Shown piece by piece: positions 10,749 to 23,522 of a stretch of DNA of 64,000 nt. The stretch comes from Aulostomus chinensis. Lineage: Eukaryota > Chordata > Actinopteri > Syngnathiformes > Aulostomidae. The notes below the pieces were generated by a model that searched no databases, was not told the origin of the DNA, and saw nothing but the letters and a program-made list of their open reading frames with translations. The DNA lies in assembly GCA_037954235.1 (NCBI GenBank), contig JBBMOA010000015.1, positions 22,362,069 to 22,426,068 of the forward strand, written 5' to 3'. How positions within the stretch are numbered: the stretch's first letter is position 1; each line of letters opens with the position of its first letter. The position numbers and the translations under genes were made by a program.

Positions 10749-13700
10749 ACACATGTCTATGCAGCACCTCTTAATTAGGGCCATTTGTAATATCATTATA
10801 TGTAACATATTGTGAAAATAAAGCTTCCTAATTTGGCAATTTTTGCTGTTAGCTGTCAGTCACCATTAGCTTCAAACTAAATATAGCAGCTGGATTTCTT
10901 TGCATTCTCAATTCACAAAGAAGAAATACTGGAGGAAAAAAGATATACTTGATAGGCAAAATACACTTTCAAGTGAAATACTGAGAAATGTTTTAGCATC
11001 ATGGTAGGCTGCTCCTCCATACAAGCGACTGAGGGGCTCTCACTAGAAACTGACCAATAATAAAAGCATAAGACGTTAGTTCGATTTTTTTCATAAAAAT
11101 ATCTTTTGAATTTGAAAAACAGGGTCGAAATACATTTTTTCATGAAAACCTCTCATTTATTAAAAAAAAAAACAGGGTCGTTTTTTGTTTTATGTAAACT
11201 GGCATCTACAGAAAAATTGCAGATTTTTTTCCATGAAGACCTTTGCCATTAATATTGGAAGCTTTTGATGTCTTTATCAGGTGAATGCAATACAGTTCCC
11301 TAGTGTTCGCTGTGCAAATATTTTGTAGAATATGTTGAGTAGCAGTTAAGAGTTAAACTGGTGTAAAGGGCAATTTAGGTCAAGGCAAGAACTGTGCAAA
11401 CATATTTCAACACTGTTAACTGAACATTTTTCCACAGAGAGGGCAGCAATTGACAGGATGCACATCCAACCACATGGCTTTATACTCTAACAAGAATTGT
11501 AAGTGCCAGTTACTCTGAAACAATATGTAATTCTGCCAATAAATCTTGCAAGGATGACAAAAAAAGTTTTCAATAAGTAAGACCATGGTGATATTTCAGC
11601 ATATGAGGGTTAAAAAAGAACTTGGAGTTGATGAAATTACTGTTAGACTACAATAAATTTATGTCTGTGAATCAATTGTTTTTCAGCTGAGCATGTGTGT
11701 AGTGTGTATTGAGGAGTTGCACGACTCCTAATTAGTGCTGGGTTTGTGTCGCTATTAAACAGCTCAGTGTTGTACAGTACACATAAGAGGGCTCACATCC
11801 CCTCAATGCAGTTTGTCAGTCAGTGCTGCCTCAGTGAGACAAGGACCTCTTTTGTTCCTCCATGCAGCCCTGTGCCCAACAGCCAGCCTGCTTCAGAACA
11901 AGAAGGCCCTATTTAATGCTGACAGGATGCTTGGCTGGTGTTGTCAACGCTGAGTGGCCTCTTTATTACATGCTGTGCCATCTCTTGCTGCAGTTTAAAT
12001 CGCATGACATCCTTTGTCTCAGCTCTCCCAGGGGACCTCAGTGGGCAAGCTCAGTTTGGCAACACCTCCCAGTGTCTCACATCTGCTGTAAGCAGAAAAA
12101 GTTTGTTTTTATGCAATTGTGCTTTGATACCCAGTGCTTGCACACACATGGCTTTGTGTTGCCTGGGTTGGACAGGTGCTCCCGCCTCCATTTCTCAGTT
12201 ATGGTGAAGAACATCTACAGTGCTGATATGATAATGGACCTATGAGATTGGTGTAAATGCATTTACAATCCCCTAGAGAAATTCCTCCCCTGAAACAACT
12301 ACTATTTTAGATTCAACAAGGACACCCACTAGAAATTCTTGTTTAAAACAGCAAAGTCTGTGTGCTAACATGAACAATGTTAACATGCAAGTGTTAGGCA
12401 GGTAATGTTTGCCATGTTTACCATAATCAACATGTTGACATGCTGATATTTGCTGATCAGCATTAAGCACATAAGTTGATGGGAACATCATTAAAGGTAC
12501 AAAATGTTGTGTCCCCTTTATGGATGTTGACATATTTGGTAAGTGATAACTTGCAGTGATACTTCACACAAACACTGTGTTTTACCTTGCAAGGACAGAC
12601 AAATAAGTGTTTTGAGCTCAAAAGAAGTATTTTCTCTCTCCTTCATCACTTCTTTCTGATTCCAGAATGCAGGAAGAGCCACCATCTTTTTAGCTCAGCG
12701 GTAATGGAGAGCAATGGCTAACAACAACAAAAATGTCTGAAAAAGTCAGTTTATAAACTCTCAAAAAACATTGTCTGCTATAATCCATGTGTTCTTTACC
12801 CAGCTATATACTCAGTAATCCACAAACACTTTGATTCAAGCTAGAAACAACAATAGCTATATCCAGATCTGCATAACTATGAATGAGTTCAATCAGTTGG
12901 TGCATTCAGTTGAACCAACACTCTCATGCTCATTCACAGTAGCGCCAAAATAGAAGTTTTACTTGTTGTTAGTAGTTGGTCAAGAGGGTAGCCGTTAGGT
13001 TCAAGTTACATATACATGGCTGGCTCTTTCTATTTTCTAGAGTCTTGTAAAAGTGATGCAGCAGTGAAAACATTTATTTGTGAGCTTAAGACACCTATTT
13101 GTGGGTACTTGAGTTCATGAAGAAATGTTTTCACTGCTGCAGTGCAGGCAAAAAAAAAACTGTTGTTCTGTGAAGTATTGGCTTAGGTTTCAATGATCAT
13201 TATGACTTGATGTCACTGAGAAAAAGTCAGGGAATCATTTTGCCCATCCCAAATGCACGTGGTTGGTGGGATCTCTGGGGCTTATAATATTACACGTAAG
13301 GTGCAAAGAAACTAAAATGAGGAGCAGCTTCGCAATAATGAAACTTTCAATACATCCAAAGGAAAGCATTTCAGTTTTCAGCTTTGAAAATGTACTGACT
13401 TGAATTATCTGCTTTACAGTAGAGAGTACAAAGTAGTTTATTGAGAATATGTTAGTTCCACTCCAGTTATGTTGGAGTATATATAAAGAATATTGGCTGA
13501 CATATCAAATTTTTTCTATTACTATCCAATTTTTGCACCTGACCAAAAATGCATTATTGTCAGGCTCTAGAGACAATGTTTATGTGCATGTCAAAACTGA
13601 CAAAATGCAATAACCCTTTGTATGTCAAGGTCAGATCAGAAACTCATTTAAAATGGCATCCATATTTCCTGATAAACAGTGTGCTAAGATGCTATGAGTT

Positions 13701-13785
13701 GGCCCAACTACTAAAATAATCTCTGTGAATGAGTGAATTAGCATTTTTCTACATGTCTGATATTACCTGTGTCAGATCAAGAATG
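10749..13785. other. Intergenic between convergent genes, probably includes the b3gat1 3' UTR
   Basis: No repeat or ORF with recognisable homology. Being directly downstream of b3gat1 on -, part of it is probably that gene's 3' UTR, which is long in vertebrates. No single poly(A) site could be chosen. Two overlapping open frames near 11862-12245 have no recognisable content. Confidence 0.4.
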
Positions 13786-15504
13786 TCATATCTCCACATT
13801 AGAGTCTGTAAATCCTTTCTTGCCCTCATTTACCAACACAGGCTTCTCTGTCCGAGTGTGCCATACTAATACCTGCAGGTAGGCAGAAAGGCAGGAAGAC
13901 AAGATGAACAGTAAACATGATAAAACACTCATACAGAAATTCCATCTGTGCTGGAGGGGTTGTAACATGCTGTTAGAGGCAGAACATGACATATTTAAAA
14001 CAAGCTACAAGTGCAGAGTGTTGGCTGTAAGCTGTCAGTTTCCTTATTTGAGGAACAAGTTGTAATGACAGATAAGAAACTGAATACGGAATTTTTTACA
14101 CTTACAGCATTTACAACCAGATAGATGATAAACGAAAGCATTTCAGACATACACTGAACTCAATTTCTCACCTTAGTGCAGTTATCAGCTTTAGGCTCCA
14201 AGTCACTGAGGGTGACTAGCTCCTTTAACAAACTGCTCTCCTGATAACCTCCTTTCACCCCACGTAACTTGAAATAAGCCTGAGGTTTGGACAGAATGAG
14301 GTGCAGGTTCACTGCAAACCCAGCCATGTCGATCGCAAAAGGCCGATGTGGGTCAAACACAGTTTTCCAGCCATACACCTTCCCCAAGGTGTTTACTTTG
14401 GGGGACTCGTATCGAAGGCCACCAACAAAGGCCACTGGCCACACTGACACCTTTTTGGTGGATCGCATCTGAGATTTGGAAGCAGAAAAAAAATGTACTG
14501 ATTATGTCCATTTTATGTGTATAATACTGTGAAACATATCTCCTCACCTCCTCAAACAGTTCCAGACTATATGTGTTGTCATCATCTGCAAAGTAGACAA
14601 TTCCAGGCTGAGTGCTGTTGATGGTGAATGTCTCCCGGAGCCACCGTAAAGCAAGGTTCCTCTGTATGGTGCCACGTGGTATGCGAGGATCCCACTTATC
14701 CCCACGTAGTTTGTAGTTTTGGGGTGTCTCCACATTGAGGTGGGTGTAGTTGAGCCCTGTCTCTTTTAAGAGTTGGCTAACCAAAACAGTCCTCCTCTGA
14801 GAGTCCTCCACCAGTATCCAGTGCAGGTTAGGTACATGGAGCAAAGTGTTGGCCTGGCGTGTCAGCTCAGCTTTTTGCACTGGCCGGCTGTAGGTGGGGG
14901 TGATGACGTGGATGGTGGGCAGAATGTCGGACCAGGGTGGTGGTCGGCTGTAGACATACTCAGTGTGTACCACCTCCACAATATCATGTTTCTGCTGTGA
15001 GCAGGAGTCCTTGAAAGCAAAAGTGTTCCTGGAGTGGCCATCAGGTCTATTACCTACGGTGGGGAAATGATTACAATGAGCCTCTCAGCATGTTCAAATA
15101 TGGACAGGGACCTTCATTCTATAATCTTGTCCATGTGCTTGTCCTGCATTAGACAGCGTAAACTCTTTGATCTTATGAAAATATGCTGCTCAACACTTGA
15201 TGAACCTAACTTTCTGTGCATTACTACACCCTGGCTTCTTGGTATTCTATCAAAGTGTATTAATACACAAAAAGTGTGACATTTGTGACACACAAGGCTA
15301 GAACACATGCAACACATGACCACCATTGTTGATATGCTGCACATGTATTCACAATCTCCCAAAATCAACACAGACACTTGAGTTCTTATTACCTTTTTGT
15401 GTTGCAAGCAGAGGTGTGATGGTGCTTTGACGCCAAACAGTGATGAGAAGTGTCCAGGGCAACACAATCAACACAATGGCGACAATGTCTCGTCTCTTCG
15501 GCAT
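13786..15504 (-). CDS. b3gat1: Galactosylgalactosylxylosylprotein 3-beta-glucuronosyltransferase 1 (GlcAT-P, HNK-1 epitope synthesis)
   Basis: Coding exons on - are 15504-15393, 15053-14548, 14468-14172 and 13872-13786, all GT-AG, totalling 1,002 nt (333 codons plus TGA; human has 334). The product is a type II Golgi enzyme that adds beta-1,3-glucuronate to terminal N-acetyllactosamine, the step before sulfation in making the HNK-1 carbohydrate on neural glycoproteins. The N-terminus MPKRRDIVAIVLIVLPWTLL gives a short cytosolic tail and membrane anchor (about 7-24). The conserved catalytic domain includes TLPTIHVITPTYSRPVQKAE-like sequence (here ILPTIHVITPTYSRP), the metal/UDP motif DDD at 194-196 (YFADDDNTYSLELFEE), the catalytic-base region GGYQESSLL (Glu283) and the C-terminal VWHTRTEKP. 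NYT and NST sequons are present. All key residues look intact. Which teleost duplicate (a or b) it is cannot be told. Confidence 0.95.
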
Positions 15505-16930
15505 TTCCAGGTTCAGATCTCAGTCATGTTACTACCTGGTAAACATAGGATGCACAAGAGCCAGTAGGCTGACGAAAAGCTTCATTTTGCATATTCTATT
15601 GTATTATAAATGGTAAATGGACTAATTTACATGACTGGCACTTTGCAATTTGAGTAATTGAGAGGCAAAATACACTTTTCAGGTTCTACTTTAAAGTAAC
15701 TAATTTCTCTGCAAAAGAGTGCTGTAAAATAGAGCACAACATATTTTTTGGAACTGTTCTCAATTTAGAAAATGTCATGACATAATGTGGCATAAACTAA
15801 TGTCACTGACACAAGAATCAATTTAGCATTATTTCAGGAAAGATCTGCTTTCAGAGTTACATTTAACAATTGGTCTTAAGCCTGTGAATGAATGAGCTGG
15901 TTCCCAAATGGAATGTCACTTGTGTTCAATGTGAATTCATTCTGAAGTCCATAGATCGCGGCCCTCAACATTCTGTAGCTGCAAAGCAAACATTTCAAGT
16001 AAGTAGGCATTTTGTTAAGATGTAGTGTCAGCCTGCTGGAGCAGCTCCACAACAAAAAATAGGTCAGAAAATGCTCAGAGCCTTATTTTTGTCTCAGTTG
16101 AAAGCAGTGTGTTTGAGATATATAACATGTTCAGTTTGGTGGTCCCCTTCCAGCCTCCTCCATTCCACCAGTCTGCCCTAGTAACACAAGGAACCCCCAA
16201 TTTTCCTGTATCTTACCTATGTTTATAGCTAGTAGGCATGCCATAAAGAAGCTTGCAGAAGTAGACGATCAGTCAATTATCCCTATAGAAAGAAAACAAG
16301 AAGGATTAGAATGAGTTTTACAGCCTTTGGTATACTGCATTACATACATGATGTGCAATTCCATTTACCTATGACTGTGGTGGCCAAAAGGTGCTAACGT
16401 ACTGCAATTTAAGAGAACAAACGCAAATAGAGAAAACACCCGAAAATTAAATGGGTTGGTTGTTGTAAATAGCTGTTTTTGAATGAATTTCAGTCAGTCA
16501 TAGGTCTGTAATTAACCATCAATAAGTGGGTAATTAAATAATGTTAATTGAAAGTGTTTATAAAATCTTATATTGGTTTTAGTATCGAGGTTCTATTTAT
16601 TCCCTAATGTCCAAACATGCTATACATTTTTTTAAAAATAATGATAATTAAGCATAAAATGTTCAATGTAGAAGTATTGTCAAAAAGAGAAAAAGGACAG
16701 CAACAGAGCATTCCAGAAATATGTTCTAAATACATATTTTGTTGAGATCAGTCCAACCTTGTCAGTTAGTTCATTGACAATATAAAGGATCCTAGATTTT
16801 AATCACTTATATTTATGAAAAACATCAAAACAAATGAACATATCAATGCTGTGTATATGCTGCTATATCTCTACTCATGTGCACGCACTATAAATATTGT
16901 CAAAAAGTTTTATTTTTTCATTTTATCATC
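15505..16930. other. b3gat1 upstream region, nothing else recognised
   Basis: Directly 5' of the b3gat1 start codon on -. It should contain the rest of the first coding exon's 5' UTR and probably an intron of the 5' UTR: a possible acceptor 'accag' lies about 35 bp upstream of the ATG. No promoter could be assigned. Confidence 0.35.
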
Positions 16931-17305
16931 TATCCATCCATTTTCTTCAGTTTATTCCTGTTAAGGGTCGCGGGGGGGCTGGAGCCTATCCCAGCGGCTA
17001 CGGGTGAGAGGTGGGGTTCACCCTGGACAGGTCACCAGTCCATTGCAGAGCCAACACATATAGACAGACAACCATTCACACTCACAGTCACACCTACGGT
17101 CAATTTAGAGTATCCAATTAGCCTAGTTCTCAATTGCATGTCTTTGGACGGTGGGAAGAAGCCGGAGTACCCGGAGAGAACCAACGCAGGCACAGGGAGA
17201 ACATGCAAACTCCACACAGAAAGATCACGTGCCCGAGCCTGGACTTGAAACCGAAACCTTCTTGCTGTGAGGCAACAGTGCTAACCACTGCACCACCGTG
17301 CTGCC
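16931..17305 (-). mobile_element. Near-complete tRNA-headed SINE with target duplication
   Basis: All family blocks are present on -, from the head near 17305 ('ggcagcacggtggtgcagtggttagcactgttgcctcacagcaag') to the 3' end near 16931. It is flanked by a 13-bp duplication with one mismatch: TCATTTTATCATC at 16918-16930 and TCATTTTGTCATC at 17306-17318. That supports LINE-mediated retroposition. Confidence 0.92.
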
Positions 17306-17476
17306 TCATTTTGTCATCAATCTAGTAAACATAGCAACATCTGGAGAGCTTCACTCTCTAGATGGAGTAATGTTCAGTGAGACATACAGGCAGATTTTCT
17401 GGGGCACACAGCTGTTCAAGCCTTCATCAGAGCTTGATCCTGAGAGGTCCTGTTGGTCAACATCTGTGTTTCTCAT

Positions 17477-19209
17477 TGTTAAAGACACTGTGTATGCGAT
17501 AACACTGGGGTGCTATAGCTAGATTTTCCTGTCCTTGGTAAGAAAGTGTCGGTGACCGATTACGGTGAAGAACAGATTTCCCACTTCCTTTACATTACTT
17601 TCGGGACTTTATTCCTCTTTGCGCAAATGCACACTGAACAAGTGTAATGGTATCCGAAATTAACAACAAATGGGAAATGAATATATGCAAATGCATAAAC
17701 TCTAAAATCAACTATCATATATATATAAACTATGCTTTATATCATGTGTAGGAATTTTTCAACAAGTCATCATTAATCAATCAGAAGGACCCACAGAGTA
17801 TATGTATTGCGCTGTTCAAAAGAGAGGACACCTTCCAGTTGGTTCAAAAGAATTTATTCAGATTAACAGGAAAGAATACAGAGCTCTGGAGATCGTCTTC
17901 CCCTATGCTGGAGTCAGCATACGCAGATGCGTCGTCCCTGGCGTTGGGGCAAGTCCAACGATCTAAGTATCTTCTCCAGTTTTTATGTGTTACAGGGGAG
18001 GTGCTTATGTGATCGCTTCTGCGTGCAAGTGTGTATTTTTGATCTTCATGTCTGTTGCAGGATCTTCTGTCTGACCCCGTGCCAGTCCCTTCTGGTCCAT
18101 CGTGGCCTTGTTGTTGCAGCTGTGAAGATTAAACCCTCTTTCCGATTTACGGCCATGCTCTTATCTTTCACGGCCTCATCCCACCATAGAAATTCTTGTG
18201 GACTCTGTTCTGACTTAATTAGCTTGAGGGAGTGATGCTAGCATGAGCTACACTCCTGCTATTCTCTGTTGTGACCTTTTCACCCGTGTCCACTCTTCAA
18301 CAGTCTGGTCTGTGCTTCACTGCTGATAGTAAGTGTTTTTCTGTTGTCTTATATCTTGGAATGTCTATCTGTGTTGTCTCCAGTATTTATAAGTTCCTTC
18401 CTAGAGTCGCAATGGCACCAACTAATCCTGGTGCTTTGGAGATTTGTGGGACCCCTCTGTAAAACACCTTTTACTACTTCCAGATGTTCAAGAGGTCAAA
18501 TAAGGTGACTTGCAGCTAAGTCATTGATTCTGCCTGGGATGCATGAGCAGGAGATCCCGGTACTGCTACTAACATTAAAGAAGTACATTGATGAACTAAA
18601 TACAGTGTTGGAACATTTTCTACCTCTTTGGGAACTGCCACAGAAACATCTTTATTACAACTGCCTTGTGTGTCCTACACTCTATTTTAAGTGAATGTAT
18701 GTATAAATTTAACTACAGTTTAAGCAAATATATATAAATTTGTCAACACATGCAACAAATAAACACACGAGTAACCACAAATCATTCACTCAGTAAACCA
18801 ACGTGATGTTTCATGACTGATTTCTCATCTCACTGCTGTGTAGAGTTGGATTGGGTCTCGTTATTTAGCTGTGATTGCCCTCTATAGGCGGCACATATGT
18901 GATAGCAGTGCACATGGCGATAGTAATTAAACGGCAAACAGTTAGCCTTTAGCCTTAGCAACTTTCTGTCATACCAAGGGAATATTTACCCACAAACTAT
19001 GTACAACAATAACAACATGTTCTAACTTACAGTTCCATTCACGCATACATGACATGTCCATGAACGAACACTGACTCCAGTCTATTAGCAGCATTGTAGA
19101 TCGACTGCAACCATATAGACTGGAATGATCTCCTTAAATCCTCTGGTGTAAGATGGCACAGTCCACTCTTGCAGCCGCTATGGGGTGAGGTGGAATCGTC
19201 CAAGTCTCA
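17477..19209 (-). repeat. 3' LTR of the BEL/Pao element, split by a solo LTR
   Basis: On the + strand it begins tgttaaagacactg and continues in parallel with 24895-25614 to 'ggtggaatcgtccaagtctca'. Removing the insertion and its 4-bp duplication leaves about 727 bp against 720 bp for the other LTR. The two differ by scattered substitutions and small indels. Confidence 0.9.
17747..18748 (-). mobile_element. Solo LTR nested inside the BEL/Pao 3' LTR
   Basis: A 1,002-bp insertion beginning TGTAGG and ending CAACA on + (TG...CA ends) sits between CATG (17743-17746) and CATG (18749-18752), a 4-bp target duplication. The uninterrupted partner LTR lacks it. An AATAAA on the - strand near 17860 ('ctgaataaattc') suggests - orientation. 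No internal coding region accompanies it, as expected for a solo LTR left by recombination. Its superfamily is not determined. Confidence 0.75.
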
Positions 19210-20240
19210 ATCACTTACAGGGGGTTTTATAGAGCCGCCCCTTAATGTGCATGGCACATTCGAATCCAATAAAATTTCCTGTGATTGTGGCGCAGCATTG
19301 TTCACATCATCTGAGGGTACCTCAGGAAGCACGATAAGTTTTGAAACAGGACGACGGTAAGTGTGTCCTTCAACAGTCACGCCTGCCACTCTGATGTTAC
19401 CATCTGGACTGGTTATGGTCTGCGTTACCTTGCCGACAGGCCAAAGAGCATGAGGGAGCTGTGAGTCCACAACCATGACGATCTGTCCTACTGATAGTGA
19501 GGGAGTGGACTGCTTCCATTTCTGACGATGCTGAAGGTTGGGAAGGTAATGCTGGGTGAACTGAATCCAAAACTGATCTGCAATGACTTGGCTGTGCTGG
19601 CACTTACGTATCTCCCAGCAGTTCTCTTCTGCCATAAACTGCTTAAGGGAACAGAAGCGTCCCGCTGCCCCATTAACAGCAGATTTGGAGTGATGGGATC
19701 CACATCTGCAACATCAGAAGAAACATATCCCAGAGGCTTAGAATTTAGGATCCCCTCTACTTCAATCATGACTGTGAGGAGGAGGACTTCTTCTGACACA
19801 ACTTGGCCTTGTAGCACCAACTGAAGAGCAGTTTTCACTGACCGAATATCCCGCTCCCAGGCACCACCAAAATGTGGAGCATGAGGCGATGCTCTGTTCA
19901 TTCAGTTTCTTTTGCAAAGCTGGTTGCAGCTCAGAGAATGCTTCTTGTAATTCCCTGTTGCCACCTCGGAAATTTATGCCCTGGTCACTTAATATTTCAA
20001 ATGGCTTCCCTCGACGTGAGATAAAGCGACGTAGAGCCATAAGAAATGAGTCAAACTAACCAGCAGGTCTAAGTGGACACATCTGGTAGTAAGGCATTTG
20101 AAAATGATGCCCCTGCGTTTTTCATGCCGTCTGCCAATCTTAATGGTGAATGGCCCAAAACAGTCCACTCTGGTGGACCTGTAGGGAGGCATCTGCAGGC
20201 GAAGTCTGGCAGGTGGAAAGTCGGCCATTTTTGGGATGAC
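19207..20240 (-). pseudogene. Integrase region of the BEL/Pao element, broken
   Basis: Read on -, the segment holds integrase core pieces in different frames: RVDCFGPFTIKIG (first Asp), ILSDQGINFRGGNREL (second Asp) and PHFGGAWERDIRSVKTAL (Glu region). It ends with a C-terminal domain of the DUF5641 kind (QFWIQFTQHYLPNLQ, VGQIVMVVD, WPVGKVTQ, RRPVSKLIVL). Frame changes occur near 20040, 19900 and 19640, so no continuous protein can be made. Confidence 0.85.
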
Positions 20241-20249
20241 AGGTTTACC

Positions 20250-22080
20250 TCACCATTTTCTACACTCCAGACACTGGCGCTGATGTTTCCTGATGGCCTG
20301 TCTGCCCCTCAAAACCCAATACACGCGTCGTATCTCAGCAAAAACACGCTCTGGGCCTGGATGCAGGAGGAGTGTGTCATGGTCTTTAATGATGAGACTA
20401 GGCTGAGAGGGACTGGCGACAGCAACATGGGGACAGAATGCAGACTTCCTCAACTCACTTTCATCTTGGGTGACTAATGGGGGCCTAGTCGGCCAGTGTT
20501 TATGTTTTTCTCTCAAGAAATGAGGGCCTTCATTCCATTGACTTGGTTTGACCAGCTCAAGGAGAGTTTTCCCCCGGGTAATGTTATCTGCAGGATTGTG
20601 TGCAGATGTCACATATTTCCATGTCTCAGCCCCAGTGATTTCTTGTATTTCTGCAATGCGGGTCCCGACAAAGACTTTATACTGGCAGGACTCAGAATGA
20701 ATCCAGTTCAGTACTGTCAGTCCAAAGCGTGGTGTCACTGATGGGAAGTGTGAGCTAAGTAAGCATAGGTTTGGCCAGCTGGGCTCCTGCAAGAGCTGCA
20801 CATAGCTCCAAATGGGGAACCGATAGCTGTCTTTTTGGGGCGACTCTTGACCGGGCCATGACGAAGGTGGTGTGGACCGCATCATTGGTTTACTGGAACC
20901 GCAGATATGCCACTGCTCCATATGCACGTTCTGAGGCATCACAGAAAATGTGCAATTCCACTGAGCTGTCCCGAGTTTCAGGGGTGGTATAGCACCTGGG
21001 CATACAGATGTCAAGCAGATATCGAAGCTCACCAACCCAGTCTTGCTACTGGTGAAGTAGTTCATTCTCTATAGGCTCATCCCAGCTTCTCTCCTTCCTC
21101 CACAGCGACTGCAAAAGTATTTTAGCTCGTGTTGTGTATGGCAGGATATATCCAAGAGGATCATATTGTGAGGCTAAAATCCTGTAGATGTTTCGCATTG
21201 TTGGGTCATACGAGGATACTGGATGATATCTGTAGCTGAGCTTATCAGATGAACAGTGCCATGCAAGTCCGAGAGTTGGCTCCTGTGGATCTGATTTGTG
21301 AGCAGTCAACCACAACTCACAGCTTTGAGATCTTGCTTCTGCTGGTAGATGGGCAATTGTGTCTGGGTGATTGCTAGCCCACTGCCTGATTTCAAATCCA
21401 CCTGCAACAAGAAGTTCTCTGATATTGTCGATCAGTGGCTTAGCATGACCTGGTGCAGGGATGGACTGCAGGCAGTTATCTACATAGAATGAGTGCAACA
21501 CTGATTTCCATACCTCCTCGTTTCCTTCCTTGTGGTCCTGTGCATGGCGCTGGAGGGCATATGTAGCACAGTAGGGACTGCAAGTGGTTCCAAATGGCAA
21601 AACACACCACTCATAAATGTCAGGGCTCCTTTCTTTCTCCATGTCTCTCCCGAGGAATCTTAGCAGTGGTCGATCGTGTGGTAGGAGCCGCACCTGGTGA
21701 AACATGCCACGCGTGTCTCTGCTCACAGCCACAGGGTGTTCTCGAAATCGTAGCAGGACGCTGAGGAGCATGGGGCCAAGAGTTGGACCTGGCAATAGCT
21801 GGTCATTGAGGCAGACTTTCTGGTAACTCTAGGAGCAGTTGAAGACGATTCTGGGTTTGTTATTGTGAAATACAATATGATGAGGGATAAACCAAGACTC
21901 ATCTGTGCTATTCTGTAGCCTGTGTCTTCTAATGTATGGACTTAAGAGTTGTAAACATCAGCCAACTTGGGGTCTTTGGCCAGGCGCCGCTCTGTTAAAC
22001 GCAGGAGAGCCATGACCGATTCAGGACCAGCTTTCAATCTGGAGGCATTTTTACGGCGGAGAAGAGGAGTCGCATATCGA
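20250..22080 (-). pseudogene. Reverse transcriptase / RNase H region of the BEL/Pao element, broken
   Basis: The - strand reads FIPHHIVFHNNKPRIVF near 21900-21850, then GPMLLSVLLRFREHPVAVSR, DTRGMFHQVRL and WCVLPFGTTCSPYCATYALQ. The catalytic box reads FYVDN (about 21475-21489), where an active enzyme has YVDD, so the second catalytic Asp is lost. Downstream are the Pao-family domain (RILASQYDPLGYILPYTTRAK), RNase H-like sequence, and the H2C2-type integrase N-terminus HPGPERVFAEIRRVYWVLRG. A frame break falls near 21065-21046, and stops interrupt the RT N-terminus around 21830-22080. Confidence 0.87.
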
Positions 22081-22151
22081 GCTACTCCATCTACTTCAAC
22101 ACGTACTGTCCTGGTCCGCAGCGTCTCCAGAGCCTCTCTGTCCTGTTTGGA

Positions 22152-23510
22152 TCAAGCAACCTCTTTCTCTGGTTGGAAAGGCAGTACATCCAACTGCCAT
22201 AATCTTTCAACACTGTGACGTAGCTCTTGAAATGGGGCAGGTAATAGGGAGGTGTGAAGACAAGTGGATTCAGAGGACTGATCAAGGAGAGTAGATGGTC
22301 CTTGTAAAGCCCAGCCGAGTTTTATGTTCACAGCAACAGGGCTATCTAGTGGTCCTGCCTTCACAGGCGAAGATGGGGTGATTAACTGCAGATGATCTGA
22401 GCCGATGAGGAGCATAGGTTGTACTCCTTTGAAGGCCTTCACTGGGATATTGCTAAGATGGGCATACTTCTTACGAAGAATGTCCATGGGGCAGGATTGT
22501 ATGGCAAGATTCAGCTCCTTGGCAGTAAAAGCATTGCTGATATAATGTCTGATTTCGGGGCTCCCAGCTGCGCTCACTTCAAATTTCACAGATGCTCCTT
22601 ATAGCTCTGACACCTCCTGCCTAATAGTCCTGAGTTTGAGTGACTCTTGCACTCTCTCCAGTTGTAGGTAATGAGCTGCTGCTGATAGAATGATGGTCCT
22701 TTCTGAGCCATTGTCCAGAATAGCATGTGTAGATAGTGTTCTTCCTTTACTATGGAGTTTAATGGGCACCACCTTTAACATGACTCTGCCAGAGTGTGTA
22801 GACTGATCCAGATAAATCATGCTTGATGTGGTGCTCACACTAAGGATGCTTTTATTGGTGCTGGAGGCTGTATCATGGAGAATTTGCAGATGTTGGTCTC
22901 CACACGTCGCACAGGTTTTTTTTTTCAGGTTACAACAGTCAGGCTGATGTCCTCTTCCACACCTCCAACCTCTTTTATTCTCAGTTATCCATGCAACTAT
23001 TTGTGAGGTGCTCAGCTTACTGAAGTCTGAACAGATGCTCAGATAATGCTCCATACTTTTGCAGACGGGACAGTAGGGCTTGAAGCTTTCTCTTTTCCGC
23101 CCTTTACATGTCTCTCTCTTATCAGTTGTCGTAGACTGCATGTTAGTGGTGACAGAGGATTGAGCTGTGACATTATCGAAATCAGGAAGTGAATAGGTGT
23201 CTGCAGTGCCACTCTGCAGTATGCCTCTGGTTAGACAATATTCCACAAAGCTGTCTCTGTAGGAGGAAGGGAGTTTGAAAAGTAGTCTGTCCACATGAGA
23301 GCCACATAAAAGCTCGCTTCTTGCAACTCCTTCCATGGTGTGAATCCGTCCTACAAGGCTGTTGACTGACAGGGCAAAATCTTCAAAGCTCTGCGCATCT
23401 CCAGCTTTCACCACATGGGTACTACGAATATTGCTTATTTCACCTTGGACCAGTTGTCTAGGCTCTCCATAACGCTGCTGTGGGGCCTGCATTGCTCTGG
23501 AATAAGGCAT
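22152..23510 (-). pseudogene. Gag C-terminus, Cys/His knuckle and aspartic protease region of the BEL/Pao element
   Basis: On -, an open stretch of 303 codons (23510-22599) contains a capsid-like DUF1759 segment (SFEDFALSVNSLVGRIHTM), Cys/His clusters (CPVCKSMEHYLSIC; CATCGDQHLQILH), and an aspartic-protease start HAILDNGSERTIIL in which DNGS stands for the usual D-[ST]-G. After a stop and frame change, 22589-22152 continues the protease-type domain (PMLLIGSDHLQL, KLGWALQGPS). The protein would be the middle of a Gag-Pol polyprotein. Confidence 0.85.
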
Positions 23511-23522
23511 GGAATCATGGAC

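Noticed and set aside
11862..12245. 127-codon open frame on +, overlapped by another open frame
   Set aside because: Composition is ordinary, several frames are open, there is no recognisable motif, and it lies in likely b3gat1 3' UTR on the other strand.
14353..14500. Continuation of the b3gat1 exon 2 frame into the intron
   Set aside because: Reading past 14548 gives a frame-shadow peptide. The GAG|gtgagg donor and the next exon at 14468 restore the family sequence exactly.
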